Shown: positions 9,232 through 18,673 of the stretch, in pieces
Layout: each line of letters begins with the position of its first letter
Position numbering within the stretch: the stretch's first letter is position 1
Assembly (NCBI GenBank): GCA_022984795.1
Contig: JALIHJ010000022.1
Location: 124,001-188,000 of the forward strand
Origin: Fabrea salina
Taxonomy: Eukaryota > Ciliophora > Heterotrichea > Heterotrichida > Fabreidae
Length of the DNA: 64,000 bases
Direction of reading: 5' to 3'
The notes under the pieces: model-generated
The model's database searches: none
Seen by the model: only the letters and a program-made list of their open reading frames with translations
What the model was told of the DNA's origin: nothing
Program-made: the position numbers and the translations under genes

Positions 9232-9759
9232 ATGGAACCGCGCGATATGGAAGTTGAAGAAGAGTTCTTTGAAGACGAAGATTTCGAAATTTGCGGGAAG
9301 CCCCAGAGCGAGGAAGATGAGTTGTTCGACACCATTGTAGGAAGACTTGAAGACATAGTTATGTCTGATGAATTCAACGATTTACAAACTAACTTTTTTG
9401 AAAAGTACTGTAATGAATTCACTTCAGACGAAGAAAACAAACTGATTTACATGCAAATTTTTCAAGAGTACGTTTCCACAATAGAAGGCTATATAGAAAG
9501 ACAACTTTCAGATGTAGACATGGGAGCATTTGGACAAATGCTAATGCAAAAACAAGAAAGCATAGACGGGGCACTGTTTGAAATGCTTTTGAGTTTCACG
9601 GACTTCCAAACTTTCAAAGAAATCATGCTGAGCCACCAAAACACTTCAGAACTCGAAATCAGCGGACAAGCTTCTATAATTCACACTGACGAGATGGAAG
9701 ACGGTGAGGAAAGACCTGACTTGCAAGGACTATGTATACAACGACTAGAAAAGCAGTAA
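9232..9759 (+). CDS. ARL2BP: ARL2-binding protein (BART)
   Basis: The 175-residue protein matches BART/ARL2BP, an effector of the small GTPases ARL2/ARL3 with roles in cilia. The BART helical domain spans about residues 30-150, with DTIVGRLEDIVMSDEFNDL, FFEKYCNEF, EENKLIYMQIFQEYV and LLSFTDFQTFKEIML all matching the family. The N-terminus is acidic. The gene starts 1 bp after the GPAA1 stop codon (TAA-T-ATG); a second ATG five codons in is an alternative start. Confidence 0.92.
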   Translation: MEPRDMEVEEEFFEDEDFEICGKPQSEEDELFDTIVGRLEDIVMSDEFNDLQTNFFEKYCNEFTSDEENKLIYMQIFQEYVSTIEGYIERQLSDVDMGAFGQMLMQKQESIDGALFEMLLSFTDFQTFKEIMLSHQNTSELEISGQASIIHTDEMEDGEERPDLQGLCIQRLEKQ

Positions 9760-9792
9760 TAAACTAAAATTAATTAGGAGTTATAAAAATTT

Positions 9793-10968
9793 ATGTACAG
9801 TAATGCCTAAACAGAGTATCGCTTAATCTCAAAAAAAGGGGAAGGCACCTTTTCTGAGGTCCTCAAAGCTCAAAGCATCAAAAGTGGAAAGTACGTTGCT
9901 ATCAAGTGCATGAAGAACCACTTTGACAGTTTGGAAAAAGTAAACAATTTAAGAGAAATCCAAGCGTTAAGAAGGCTTTCGCCCCATCCCCATATAGTAA
10001 AGCTTTTAGAAATACTATAGTAAGGCTTATACAGCGACGAACCTACTGGAAGACTAGCTTTAGTGTTTGAATTGATGGAACTTAACCTTTACGAATGGAT
10101 TAAGGGCCGCAGAAACTACTTGCCTGAAAACAGAGTAAAGCAATACATGTTCCAGCTCCTAAAATCATTGGACCATATGCACTCTAATGGGATTTTTCAT
10201 AGAGACATTAAGCCTGAAAATGTTTTAATTAGCGACGAAGCACTCAAGCTAGCTGATTTCGGTTCTTGCAGAGGCATTAAAAGTGACCAGCCTTTTACTG
10301 AGTACATAAGCACTCGGTGGTACAGACCTCCAGAGTGCCTTTTAACTGACGGTTACTACAACCGCGAGATGGACATTTGGGGAACAGGCTGTGTGTTTTT
10401 TGAAGTTCTGGCACTCTTTCCTTTGTTTCCTGGAAAAAATGAACTAGACCAAGTCCACAAAATCCACAACATCATTGGATCCCCTTCACAGGAAGTGTTG
10501 GAAAACTTCCGGAAAAAAGCAACCCACATGGAGTTCAACTTTCCTTACAGAGAAGGAACCAAAATTGACAAGTTGATTCCCCATGTTTCTTCTCAGGCAA
10601 GAGACTTGATTAAAAAGATGCTTGTTTACAAATCCGAAGACAGAATCAGCGCAAAAGAAGCTTTAGAGCATCCCTACTTCAAAGAAATGAAAGGAAAGTC
10701 AGCTAGAATTTCCTATTCTCCTTCTTTGAGGACTCCTGACGCTGACAGTGCTGCTGGTGACGACTACAAAACTTCTGAAAGGTCTTTACCTCCCATAAAG
10801 CACACTTACTCCAAAATCAAACACGACCCCAAAATAAAAAAAACCAACTCCAACAAATCTATTAGTATTGAACAAAAGTCTCCTTATTCTACTAAAAAAA
10901 TCATCCTTGAAGCACGCAAACCTTACGTTTCTCCTTACCGCAGAAACTTTTATAAAAGCCACTTTTAA
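9793..10968 (+). CDS. MOK: MOK (RAGE) family protein kinase, three exons
   Basis: Exons 9793-9799, 9815-10019 and 10035-10968 join into 381 residues once two 15-nt introns are removed. The kinase domain covers residues 4-285: GEGTFSEV glycine loop, VAIKCMK lysine, HRDIKPENVL catalytic loop, ADFGS, and the activation segment TEYISTRWYRPPE that is typical of RCK kinases (MAK, ICK, MOK). LYDEPTGRLALVFELM is especially MOK-like. RCK kinases control cilium length and intraflagellar transport. The tail is basic and Ser/Thr rich. Without splicing, in-frame stops would cut off the whole N-lobe, so the introns are well supported. The first exon has only two full codons plus one base. Confidence 0.93.
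9800..9814 (+). other. 15-nt intron, MOK intron 1
   Basis: GTAATGCCTAAACAG, phase 1 (ATG TAC A|AG). It carries an in-frame TAA if retained. Removal joins the start codon to the kinase N-lobe. Confidence 0.9.
10020..10034 (+). other. 15-nt intron, MOK intron 2
   Basis: GTAAGGCTTATACAG, phase 2. Removal restores the conserved kinase segment LEILYDEPTG. Confidence 0.95.
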
Positions 10969-11002
10969 CTAAACCACCAGATTATGAATGTAAATAATAA
11001 GT

Positions 11003-11791
11003 ATGGGAATTTGTCTTAATAAAACAGAAAGCGTTCCAGAGTCACTCGACTCTGAGTCAAATACTTTCCAAGAAAATCCCCTCAGCAACCTCAAAAGCTT
11101 CTTCCAACACACCGAGGAAAGACCAAAACTGCCTACAGCAGAAACTAAAATACGCAAGTCAGAAGACTCCTCTCCTTTTGCCAAACAGTCTGTGAAAAAC
11201 ATTTCCAAACTCATGAACGAGTCAGGGTTTTCAGGAAAACTAAGCATGACTCAAATGCGAAGGGCTGCACATAAACTAGGCCTCAACCCCAGGCACCTCC
11301 AAGACCCCGACAACTCACTGTTTAAGTTTATTCTTTCTTTGCAAACTAACTTGCTGTTTGATATCAGGAAAGTAGTTCTGGGTGCTATTTTGATAGCAAA
11401 CGGAAAACCTGACGAAAAAGCACAGGTGTTGTTTGAACACTTCGACCACAACAACCGCATGGTTCTAGAGCACACCCAAATTCACCAGATGCTGAGTGAA
11501 ATGCTTGAAATAAGTGTCGAACATATACCTATTCTTAGCTTAGGTGAATCAGAAGAAAACTTGCAAAACGAAGAACTCAAGTCCTACTCCAAAGAGCTTT
11601 TAACTTTTAAGCAAAGGTTCATCGACGACACTCTGCACAAAATCATAACTAACGACACGCCTGAAATGTACGAAGAGCATTTCATAGAAATCATGACCAA
11701 AGACCAACACCTAAAGCAACTTTTGTGGGCCAGAGGCCTTAGAGAGTGGATACTCAAAAACTACACTGCATCCCGTAAGGAACTATTGTAA
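11003..11791 (+). CDS. N-terminally acylated EF-hand-like protein
   Basis: This 262-residue protein begins MGICLNK, a glycine-2/cysteine-4 pattern suited to N-terminal myristoylation or palmitoylation, followed by a disordered stretch of about 70 residues. The helical remainder resembles an EF-hand pair: the loop around EHFDHNNRMVLEH looks like a degenerate calcium loop. I cannot name the family. A membrane-anchored calcium-sensor-like role is possible but calcium binding is doubtful. Confidence 0.75.
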   Translation: MGICLNKTESVPESLDSESNTFQENPLSNLKSFFQHTEERPKLPTAETKIRKSEDSSPFAKQSVKNISKLMNESGFSGKLSMTQMRRAAHKLGLNPRHLQDPDNSLFKFILSLQTNLLFDIRKVVLGAILIANGKPDEKAQVLFEHFDHNNRMVLEHTQIHQMLSEMLEISVEHIPILSLGESEENLQNEELKSYSKELLTFKQRFIDDTLHKIITNDTPEMYEEHFIEIMTKDQHLKQLLWARGLREWILKNYTASRKELL

Positions 11792-11820
11792 TTAATACTA
11801 AGCTAAAGGGTAATCTTAAG

Positions 11821-12033
11821 TTAATACCTTGAGTCACAAACGCGCTGCCAGTTTTTGAAGTTAGGTTCGTACAAAAAAGCATTGTCAGCCAAGAACATCC
11901 AGTCAAACAAACAAAGCACTCCAAAGAAGATAGATAGGACTGCCCAAGACACCCAGTAGTCTGTCCTTGCTATCAAGCTCACAAACACTAAGAAAAACAA
12001 TACAGCTACCTCTACCTTATGTCGGAATTTCAT
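11821..12033 (-). CDS. Small two-TM membrane protein
   Basis: A 70-residue product (MKFRHKVEVAVLFFLVFVSL...) has two hydrophobic helices at about residues 7-22 and 28-48 and a polar C-terminus ending RVCDSRY. I recognise no family. Support for it being real: it fills an otherwise unusually long convergent gap, has a membrane-protein-like residue pattern, a TAA stop, and an AT-rich start. Its ATG lies 1 bp from that of the divergent helicase. Confidence 0.65.
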   Translation of the reverse strand: MKFRHKVEVAVLFFLVFVSLIARTDYWVSWAVLSIFFGVLCLFDWMFLADNAFLYEPNFKNWQRVCDSRY

Positions 12034-12034
12034 T
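12034..12034. promoter_or_regulatory. 1-bp divergent intergenic spacer
   Basis: The two opposed start codons are CAT-T-ATG at 12031-12037. If both genes start here, each 5' leader must be absent or antisense to its neighbour's coding sequence. Confidence 0.55.
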
Positions 12035-15000
12035 ATGGAAAAGACCAAATCTGAGATTTATCAAGAGTTCTTAGCCCAAACCAGAGAAAGGTTCGAAACA
12101 GTTAAGAGGCAACTTACTGAAGACATCAGCGTAGCTCTTGGAGAGAACTTGGTGCAGCTGTTCAATGAGCTTAATGCTAAAGATTACTCGGATGTAGGGC
12201 TTAGGGACAGCATAAACTATGTGTTCCAAAAAAAGGTAAACGACGAATTTGAGCAGGCCAAAAGAAAACTTCCTCTGTACTGTTACAAAAAAGCTATTTT
12301 AAAGCTTTTAGAAAACCACCAGTGTCTTGTGCTTTCTGCTGACACTGGAACTGGAAAAACAACCCAGCTTCCGCAGTACCTGAATAATTTCAACCAAAAA
12401 AACATCATATGCACGCAGCCTAGAAAGCTACCTACCCTTACCTCTGCCGACAGAGTTGGGTTTGAAACAGGCTGCCAAATAAATGCCTTCACTTCTTCTT
12501 TCAGAGCTGAGTCTGCCAAATTGGACTCTTTCGTTAACTACTTCAGCGAAGTAGCTTTTTTAAACTACTTACTCAAACAAATTTCCAACAACAACTACTT
12601 AGAAAGCGTTTCGGTGTTGATAATTGACGAAGCCCATGAAAGGTCCCTGGAGTGCGACATTATTTTAGGACTAGTTAAGAAGTACCTGCTTCCAAACAGA
12701 CCTGACTTAAAAGTTATCATTTCTTCAGCAACAGTTAACCAGCAAGTGTTTTCAGAGTTCTTGCAATGGTGCCCTGTTCTTGAGTGCAGGGGAAAAACCT
12801 ACCCCATAGAGTACCACTATCTAAGTAAGTACGATGACTACTTTATTCAGCTGTGCAACACCACCAAAAGAGTTATTGAAGGCAAACTTAGACAGAAAAG
12901 CAGCAAAGAAACTATTTTGGTGTTTCTGCCCGGAATTGAGGAAATCAAGCTTCTTGAAAAGAACCTTAGAGTTTACAAAAACATTGAAGTTAAGATTCTA
13001 CACGGAAGAGTTTCTGCTTTCGAACAGAGGAAAATAATCAGTCCTGGGAAGTTTATAAAAGTAGTTATCAGTACAAACGTTGCTGAAAGCAGCTTAACAG
13101 TGCCAAATGTAACAGTTGTGATTGACTCAGGCAGAGAAAAGTCAGGGCGCTTTGCTAGTAGAGTTTCGGACATGAGAATACAGATGATTTCTAAAATGTC
13201 TGCTATTCAAAGAGGAGGCAGGTGTGGAAGAGTCCAAAAAGGGGACTGCTACCGAATTTACACACTTGAGGAGTACCAAGAAATGCCTGACTTCAAAACT
13301 CCTGCAATTATGAATTCCAACTTATCAGTTGTGCTGCTTAAGTTTATTAAGTACAACATTTTACGCTTGGACGAGTTTCCTTTCATAGACCGTCCTAGTG
13401 TTGACTCTTTAGAAGAACAGCTTAAAGAACTTTTAGTTTTAGGCGCTATTTCAAAAACTTTAGAAATCACAGACTTAGGAGAGTACGTTCTGAAAAGTGA
13501 ACTAGACCCTGACTTAGTTAAGATGATTTACCATGCAATTAATATTTTTGGTTGTGGAGATGATTGCTTGACTATTGCTTGCGGAGTTAAAACCTGCAAT
13601 TACATTTTTCAGAGAATAGAAGAATACCAGGTAGAAGAAGAAGTCAGCAACTTAGTAGGTGACATGCTGAAGATTGTTGAAACTAGTGCAGATAAAACAA
13701 AGCTGGCTTTAAACAGCTTTTTTGCTAGAAACTACTTACTTGACAGAAGGATTTTGGAGTTGGGGGACTTTATGACTTTGCTTTTTGCAATAAGGCAGTT
13801 TTCTTTTGTTATGTGCCAAATTTGTTTTTGGGAGGGCTCAGAACCCAACTCAGACTGCAGTTACTGTTCTAAAAGAAGAATTGAGTGGTGCAGGAAACAT
13901 GAAGTGGACTATAAGTCTTTTAAGAATTGCATCAACTTGAAAAGGGAGTTAATCAACGTGCTTAACGAAGGAAAGCTGTTCAGTTCAAAGCTGGCTTGTT
14001 CAACAAACGAAGAGTTCTTGCTAGCTAACCTTTGCAACGTTTCAATTGATGACAAGTGGTACTACGAGACAGAAAAAATTGTTTTGGAGTACAGACAAGA
14101 AATTCTAGACCTAGACAAAGTACTGGAAAGTATAATGCAAAGGTACTCAAAGGCTTATAAAGAAGTTTCTTCTGCTATTTGTTCAGGTTTGTTCAAGAAC
14201 TTTTGCCAGTTCCGCGGAGGAGACATCATTGATAACGGGTACATGAAGGTGTACGACAAAGAAGCTTTTATAGTGCACCCAGGGTCTCCTTACTTGTTTT
14301 CAGCCAGGTCAAGTCCTCCGGAGTTTGTAATCTTCTACGAAAAAGTTATTTCTAGCAGAAGGTTCATGAAGTTCGTTAACCCGGTGGACCTAGAAATGCT
14401 TAAAAAACAAGCTGGGAGTTGGCTTTTGCACTTTGACTTCCAAGAAGCCTCTGACTTGGTGACTTCTGTTAAGTTTGAAAACTTCGGACCAGCACTAGTC
14501 AAAAAGATCACTGGAAAAAACGGAACGGGCTTAGCTGAAGTTGAGTCCATACTAAAGCAAAAAGGGATTCCTGGCTCGCTGGTTTTTATAGATTACGAGT
14601 CCAATTCTTTAAACTTAACTGTGCCTGGAAAGTACCAAGAACCTTCTAAAGAAGCCATGCAAAGCATAATTGAAGAATTAAAAAAAGAAGTTATAAAAGA
14701 AAACACAGTAAGGGTTCCTTATTGTTCAGGATTAGTGCTAGTGGTTGCTCAAGGAGGACTTATCAAAGAAATACTGAATTCTGACCAAAGCTTGTGTTAC
14801 AAAATCGAAAAACTCAAAGATTACAAAAGTTGGCAAGAACTCCACAAAGACATTTCTAATACTTTCGAGTTCCAGCACATGGTTATGTTTAAGGAAAGAA
14901 ACTTTACTTGTGCTAAAGTGTACTTTGAATCGGAGGAACAAGCCCAAAAAGCCTCTGTAGATTTACTTAAGAGTCCTCTTCCTGGAGTTTACTCGTCAAT

Positions 15001-16543
15001 CACTTCTATGAGCCCTGTTAAGTTTGAGCCTGTGTGGGATGGAGTTTCTTTGCAATTGTCCATTCCAAGCCGAATTGACCAAAACGAGGTGCTGAGAGTA
15101 ATTGAACTTTGTGGAGAGTTAGTTGAACACCCCTACATAGCTGTGAAACCTGGAAGTACTTTTATAAAGATCAAGTACAGAAACGAACAAGCTGCAGAGG
15201 ACCTTTTGAACTGCTACAAGTTTTGGGCACAAGAAAGAATAGGAACCAGTTGGCAGGCTTCAATTGAAAAGATCGAAAAAGGCTTTGAAGTTCCCAAAGA
15301 AGTTCTTGAAATACCTGGACTTAACTTTGAAAAGTTTTTAAGGTACGTTAACGAAAAGTACAACTGCGGAATAACTTACAAAATCAGGACAAAGCACATT
15401 TTGTTCAACGAAAGAGAAATTCCAGAAGAAGCTCTGAACGAAGTAATTAAGGTTCTGGAGTGCGAAACTATTAACTGCAGCCAAATGATTTACAAACAAC
15501 TCGAGTTTAACTTTTTAGGAATTAGAAAAGAAGTTACCTATTCTTTTTCTGCCTGGCAAGAACACTTAGGTGTGAACTGCAAGTTTTCTAGCTCGCGTTC
15601 AGTTTTGAGCATTTTTGGGTTGCCGCCCAGCAGAGTCTCAGCTAAAGCGATTTTGTCCGAAATCATTACTAGTATTTCCCAGGAAATTTACACCAAACAA
15701 ATTTCCTTCAGAACACACAAAGAGTTCAAAATTATCCAAAACTCAAAGTTTTTGTGGGAGTCTGAGTACAAAGTAGATATCCTGCCAGATGCCAAAAGAA
15801 AGGTACTAACTATCCAAGGGTTCCGCAAACAAGTAAACAAGTTTTTGGAAAATGTTAGTTTTACCAGAACCATTGCTGACCCCAATAAAAACTGTGCAGT
15901 GTGCTATGACAACATAACAGATGAAAACAAGGTAAAGTTTGTTTTTTGCGGCCACACTATTCACCTAAGTTGTTTTGCTATCCAAATTAAGTGTGCCATC
16001 AAAGAAAAGCCTTTCCCTCAAATACCTGTTAAGTGTGTTTACTGCAGCTCGCCTGTTTTGTACGAAGACTGGACTAAAGTTTTCACACCTACTCTGGCTA
16101 CGGCTTTCTACAAAGCTGGAATTTCAACTTACATGTCAAACCCCAAAGTGAACAAGTTCTGGTGCGAAAACCCTGATTGTGACTATGTTTACGAACTGAA
16201 CTTCCAAAGTATAATTAGGAAGTGCCCAGAGTGCAAAATGAAGTTCTGCATTAAGTGCAAAAAGCGCGTACTTCTTAACACTCACGAAAACAGGTGCGAG
16301 TTCGAACAACTCCAAGGTTCCTTGCAAGAAACGCGTGACTGGATAGCCGAAAACACAAAAGAATGCCCCGAATGTGCTTTTCGTGTAGAAAAAAGTTCAG
16401 GTTGCAACCACATGACTTGCCCCAAGTGCAATGCCCACTACTGCTTTTTGTGCACAGAGCCCATTAACAAGTACAGCCCTGTGGACCACTTCAGTAATCC
16501 TGAAACTCCTTGCTACCACAAGTATATGGCAGATCCTTTCTAG
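12035..16543 (+). CDS. DEAH-box helicase fused to RBR-type E3 ubiquitin ligase
   Basis: The 1502-residue protein joins two enzymes. Residues about 85-530 form a DEAH/RHA helicase: TGTGKTTQ (near 104), IIDEAHERS (near 196), ISSATVN, STNVAESSLT and QRGGRCGR (near 391), then a winged-helix/HA2-like part. A central region of about 700 residues contains repeated alpha-beta (KH/RRM-like) segments. Residues about 1285-1490 form RING1-IBR-RING2; the RING2 SSGCNHMTC carries the expected catalytic cysteine. Plants have a comparable architecture (DEAH11/DEAH12, helicase plus RBR). The segment between motif I and DEAH is unusual: I cannot find a normal motif Ib. Confidence 0.93.
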   Translation: MEKTKSEIYQEFLAQTRERFETVKRQLTEDISVALGENLVQLFNELNAKDYSDVGLRDSINYVFQKKVNDEFEQAKRKLPLYCYKKAILKLLENHQCLVLSADTGTGKTTQLPQYLNNFNQKNIICTQPRKLPTLTSADRVGFETGCQINAFTSSFRAESAKLDSFVNYFSEVAFLNYLLKQISNNNYLESVSVLIIDEAHERSLECDIILGLVKKYLLPNRPDLKVIISSATVNQQVFSEFLQWCPVLECRGKTYPIEYHYLSKYDDYFIQLCNTTKRVIEGKLRQKSSKETILVFLPGIEEIKLLEKNLRVYKNIEVKILHGRVSAFEQRKIISPGKFIKVVISTNVAESSLTVPNVTVVIDSGREKSGRFASRVSDMRIQMISKMSAIQRGGRCGRVQKGDCYRIYTLEEYQEMPDFKTPAIMNSNLSVVLLKFIKYNILRLDEFPFIDRPSVDSLEEQLKELLVLGAISKTLEITDLGEYVLKSELDPDLVKMIYHAINIFGCGDDCLTIACGVKTCNYIFQRIEEYQVEEEVSNLVGDMLKIVETSADKTKLALNSFFARNYLLDRRILELGDFMTLLFAIRQFSFVMCQICFWEGSEPNSDCSYCSKRRIEWCRKHEVDYKSFKNCINLKRELINVLNEGKLFSSKLACSTNEEFLLANLCNVSIDDKWYYETEKIVLEYRQEILDLDKVLESIMQRYSKAYKEVSSAICSGLFKNFCQFRGGDIIDNGYMKVYDKEAFIVHPGSPYLFSARSSPPEFVIFYEKVISSRRFMKFVNPVDLEMLKKQAGSWLLHFDFQEASDLVTSVKFENFGPALVKKITGKNGTGLAEVESILKQKGIPGSLVFIDYESNSLNLTVPGKYQEPSKEAMQSIIEELKKEVIKENTVRVPYCSGLVLVVAQGGLIKEILNSDQSLCYKIEKLKDYKSWQELHKDISNTFEFQHMVMFKERNFTCAKVYFESEEQAQKASVDLLKSPLPGVYSSITSMSPVKFEPVWDGVSLQLSIPSRIDQNEVLRVIELCGELVEHPYIAVKPGSTFIKIKYRNEQAAEDLLNCYKFWAQERIGTSWQASIEKIEKGFEVPKEVLEIPGLNFEKFLRYVNEKYNCGITYKIRTKHILFNEREIPEEALNEVIKVLECETINCSQMIYKQLEFNFLGIRKEVTYSFSAWQEHLGVNCKFSSSRSVLSIFGLPPSRVSAKAILSEIITSISQEIYTKQISFRTHKEFKIIQNSKFLWESEYKVDILPDAKRKVLTIQGFRKQVNKFLENVSFTRTIADPNKNCAVCYDNITDENKVKFVFCGHTIHLSCFAIQIKCAIKEKPFPQIPVKCVYCSSPVLYEDWTKVFTPTLATAFYKAGISTYMSNPKVNKFWCENPDCDYVYELNFQSIIRKCPECKMKFCIKCKKRVLLNTHENRCEFEQLQGSLQETRDWIAENTKECPECAFRVEKSSGCNHMTCPKCNAHYCFLCTEPINKYSPVDHFSNPETPCYHKYMADPF

Positions 16544-16561
16544 ACTTACTTTAATTTACAA

Positions 16562-18532
16562 CTAAATTGAAAAGATTCTGGCAGTTCTATCCGCAGAGGT
16601 TGACAACAAAATGGGTAAGTAGGGATGCCACTTGATACTTACTACTCTGTCTTCGTGGTAGTCTAGCTTGCATGTAGTTCCTTGTGCCATATCCACGATT
16701 CCAATGCTGTGATCGAAACTTGCAGAAGCAAGCCACTTTGTGTCGCTCGAAAACTCTACACTTCTGCACTCATCAGCGTGGTAGCAGTACTTGCTGAATA
16801 GTTTCCCGGCAGTTATGTCCCAAACACTCACTACTCCGTCTGAGTGTCCCACTGCTATTTGGTTTTGTTTGCTTGAAGACCTTTCAACTGCATCTTTTCC
16901 TAGTTGTCTTTTGAGGAAGATTGAAGCTATGTTACTTTTAGTTTCAGCCCTCATCTGGGTTGCAGAGTTCGACTGACACACAGAATTCATCTCAGAAAAT
17001 GACCCAGCATTAAGTACCAAAGCTGTAGTTGAAGTTCTGAGGTCCCAGATCCTTATGCTTTTGTCAGTTCCCACTGAGGTATAAAAGTTCCCGTCTCCTG
17101 AAGCAGCAATGTCGTATATAGACCCTGAATGTCCTTTAAGGTTCTGTACTATTTGGCCTGTTTCTGTGTTCCAAACTTTTACTTCTCCCTCCACTATTCC
17201 CCCACTTAGCAAAATTCTGTCGTCTGCTGGGTTGTAGCAAACACTCCTAACAGTAGCTGTGTGGCCTACTAGTTCGTTTACGTACACTTCAGGAAGCTGC
17301 CCTTCCCCGTTAAGAAACTCTCCGTTGCTGTATATCAAAGTTTCAGACTGAGACTCCTGAATTTCCAAAAAGTCAGGGCAGTACAAAACCTTAATAGTTT
17401 TATCGTTGGAACCAGAAGCAATCTGGGTCTCTGAACGAGCCCAGTCCACACAGTATAGAGACCCTAGGTGGGCGTTTCGCCATTCAAAAACAATGTCTAT
17501 GTATTGCTCTCTTCCCTGGTGTTCGTCGTAAAGCAGCCCATCTACAATGTTGTGCATTGAACAAACTTTAAGGGAGTTACTATTGGTGCCCAAAACAAAA
17601 TAGTCCCCGTTCACATTGAAAGCAGAGGTCCTTATGGGTTTTTGGTCTTCAACTTTAGCCACTTCTTGGAGTTGAGTGGGTTCAAAGCTCCTCATGAGTT
17701 CGTGTGAAGAAAACTTAAATCCTTCAGGTTCGTGTTCGGGAGAGTGGTCTTCTGTTGCAGAGGGAATGTCCAGGGCTTCAACAAACACTTTTTTCTCTTC
17801 TTCTTCTTCTGAGTCTGCTTTGGGGGCGTTCCAAAACTTAACTGCCTTTTTCCTTTTCTCGTCACTTTCTGAGTCGTTTATTACTACACTGGGGTCAGAT
17901 GGTTCGTCGTCATGTGAGTACCGCAGATTAATGGCATTTTGTTGGCGGGGACTCCGCATGTTGCCTGTTTCGCTCACAACTTCCACGTGCTGCACTTGTG
18001 CAAGAAGTTCCATAAGCGTAGTTTTAGGTTCTTCGTGCACAGCTACAGGGTAGATCTCTCCAAGGTAGTCCAGGCATTTTTTGAAAGTACCCATTCTGCC
18101 TCCCCATAAGCTCCAGTCTTTATATTCAGGGGAATCTGTGATTTTGTTCAGACTTAAGCAGTAGCATAGGTTGTTGTAGTCTTCACGAATGGCTACAGAC
18201 TCTATTTCTTTCAACCAGCCTATCAAGTCGTCTAGCTTGGGGTCATTTGATGTTTCTAGAGCCTCCAAAAACCTTTCTTTTCTGAGCAAATAAACTACTT
18301 TGTTATGGCTGTCTTCGCTTCGGGATTTCAGAGGGTTAATGAACTTTTCAGCATCTTCAAAGCGCCCATCCATTATTAAGTCGTAAAAGAAATCTATTTC
18401 ACGACCATATGACCTCAAGCGGACATTTGAGTCTTTTTCCAAAGAGACAAGAGCGCGGTAGTACTCCATAGATTCTAAGTATTGCAGCAAGAGCCTTACA
18501 GTTTCGTTTTCGTTCAGGCTTAACTTTGCCAT
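16562..18532 (-). CDS. WDR47: WDR47-like LisH/CTLH/WD40 protein
   Basis: The 656-residue protein has an N-terminal LisH-CTLH module (residues 1-110), an acidic disordered linker (about 190-290), and a seven-bladed WD40 propeller (about 300-656). The propeller resembles WDR47 (nemitin) more than other LisH-WD40 proteins: paired segments GTNSNSLKVC and ASGSNDKTIKVL, a late ECRSVEFSSD blade, and the C-terminal WHPYLPILLSTSADRTARIF. WDR47 partners CAMSAP proteins at microtubule minus ends and is needed for the central pair of motile cilia in animals. The linker is shorter than in vertebrates. Confidence 0.78.
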   Translation of the reverse strand: MAKLSLNENETVRLLLQYLESMEYYRALVSLEKDSNVRLRSYGREIDFFYDLIMDGRFEDAEKFINPLKSRSEDSHNKVVYLLRKERFLEALETSNDPKLDDLIGWLKEIESVAIREDYNNLCYCLSLNKITDSPEYKDWSLWGGRMGTFKKCLDYLGEIYPVAVHEEPKTTLMELLAQVQHVEVVSETGNMRSPRQQNAINLRYSHDDEPSDPSVVINDSESDEKRKKAVKFWNAPKADSEEEEEKKVFVEALDIPSATEDHSPEHEPEGFKFSSHELMRSFEPTQLQEVAKVEDQKPIRTSAFNVNGDYFVLGTNSNSLKVCSMHNIVDGLLYDEHQGREQYIDIVFEWRNAHLGSLYCVDWARSETQIASGSNDKTIKVLYCPDFLEIQESQSETLIYSNGEFLNGEGQLPEVYVNELVGHTATVRSVCYNPADDRILLSGGIVEGEVKVWNTETGQIVQNLKGHSGSIYDIAASGDGNFYTSVGTDKSIRIWDLRTSTTALVLNAGSFSEMNSVCQSNSATQMRAETKSNIASIFLKRQLGKDAVERSSSKQNQIAVGHSDGVVSVWDITAGKLFSKYCYHADECRSVEFSSDTKWLASASFDHSIGIVDMAQGTTCKLDYHEDRVVSIKWHPYLPILLSTSADRTARIFSI

Positions 18533-18673
18533 TTAAATTATTAAGGCATGCTTCACGCCCTATTAATTTTGCACAAGCTCACCATTTCCTAACACTGAAA
18601 ACACTTGCACAAGTACTTAGAAAAGGTGCCTTTCCAACATAGTCTCTCTAAATAGGGCTATGGTTAAAAATAA
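18533..18673. promoter_or_regulatory. Divergent promoter, WDR47-like / RPL3
   Basis: At 141 bp this is one of the longest spacers. It holds a 9-bp direct repeat TTGCACAAG at 18569-18577 and 18605-18613, a CCCTA at 18558-18562 and its complement TAGGG at 18653-18657 just upstream of RPL3. A strong ribosomal-protein promoter is expected here; the specific factors are unknown. Confidence 0.55.

Noticed and set aside
10063-10968. Kinase fragment as a complete gene or pseudogene
   Set aside because: Two 15-nt introns restore the full N-lobe of MOK, so nothing is broken.
16562-18532. SMU1 splicing factor
   Set aside because: LisH-CTLH-WD40 order is shared, but the blade sequences and C-terminus fit WDR47 better.
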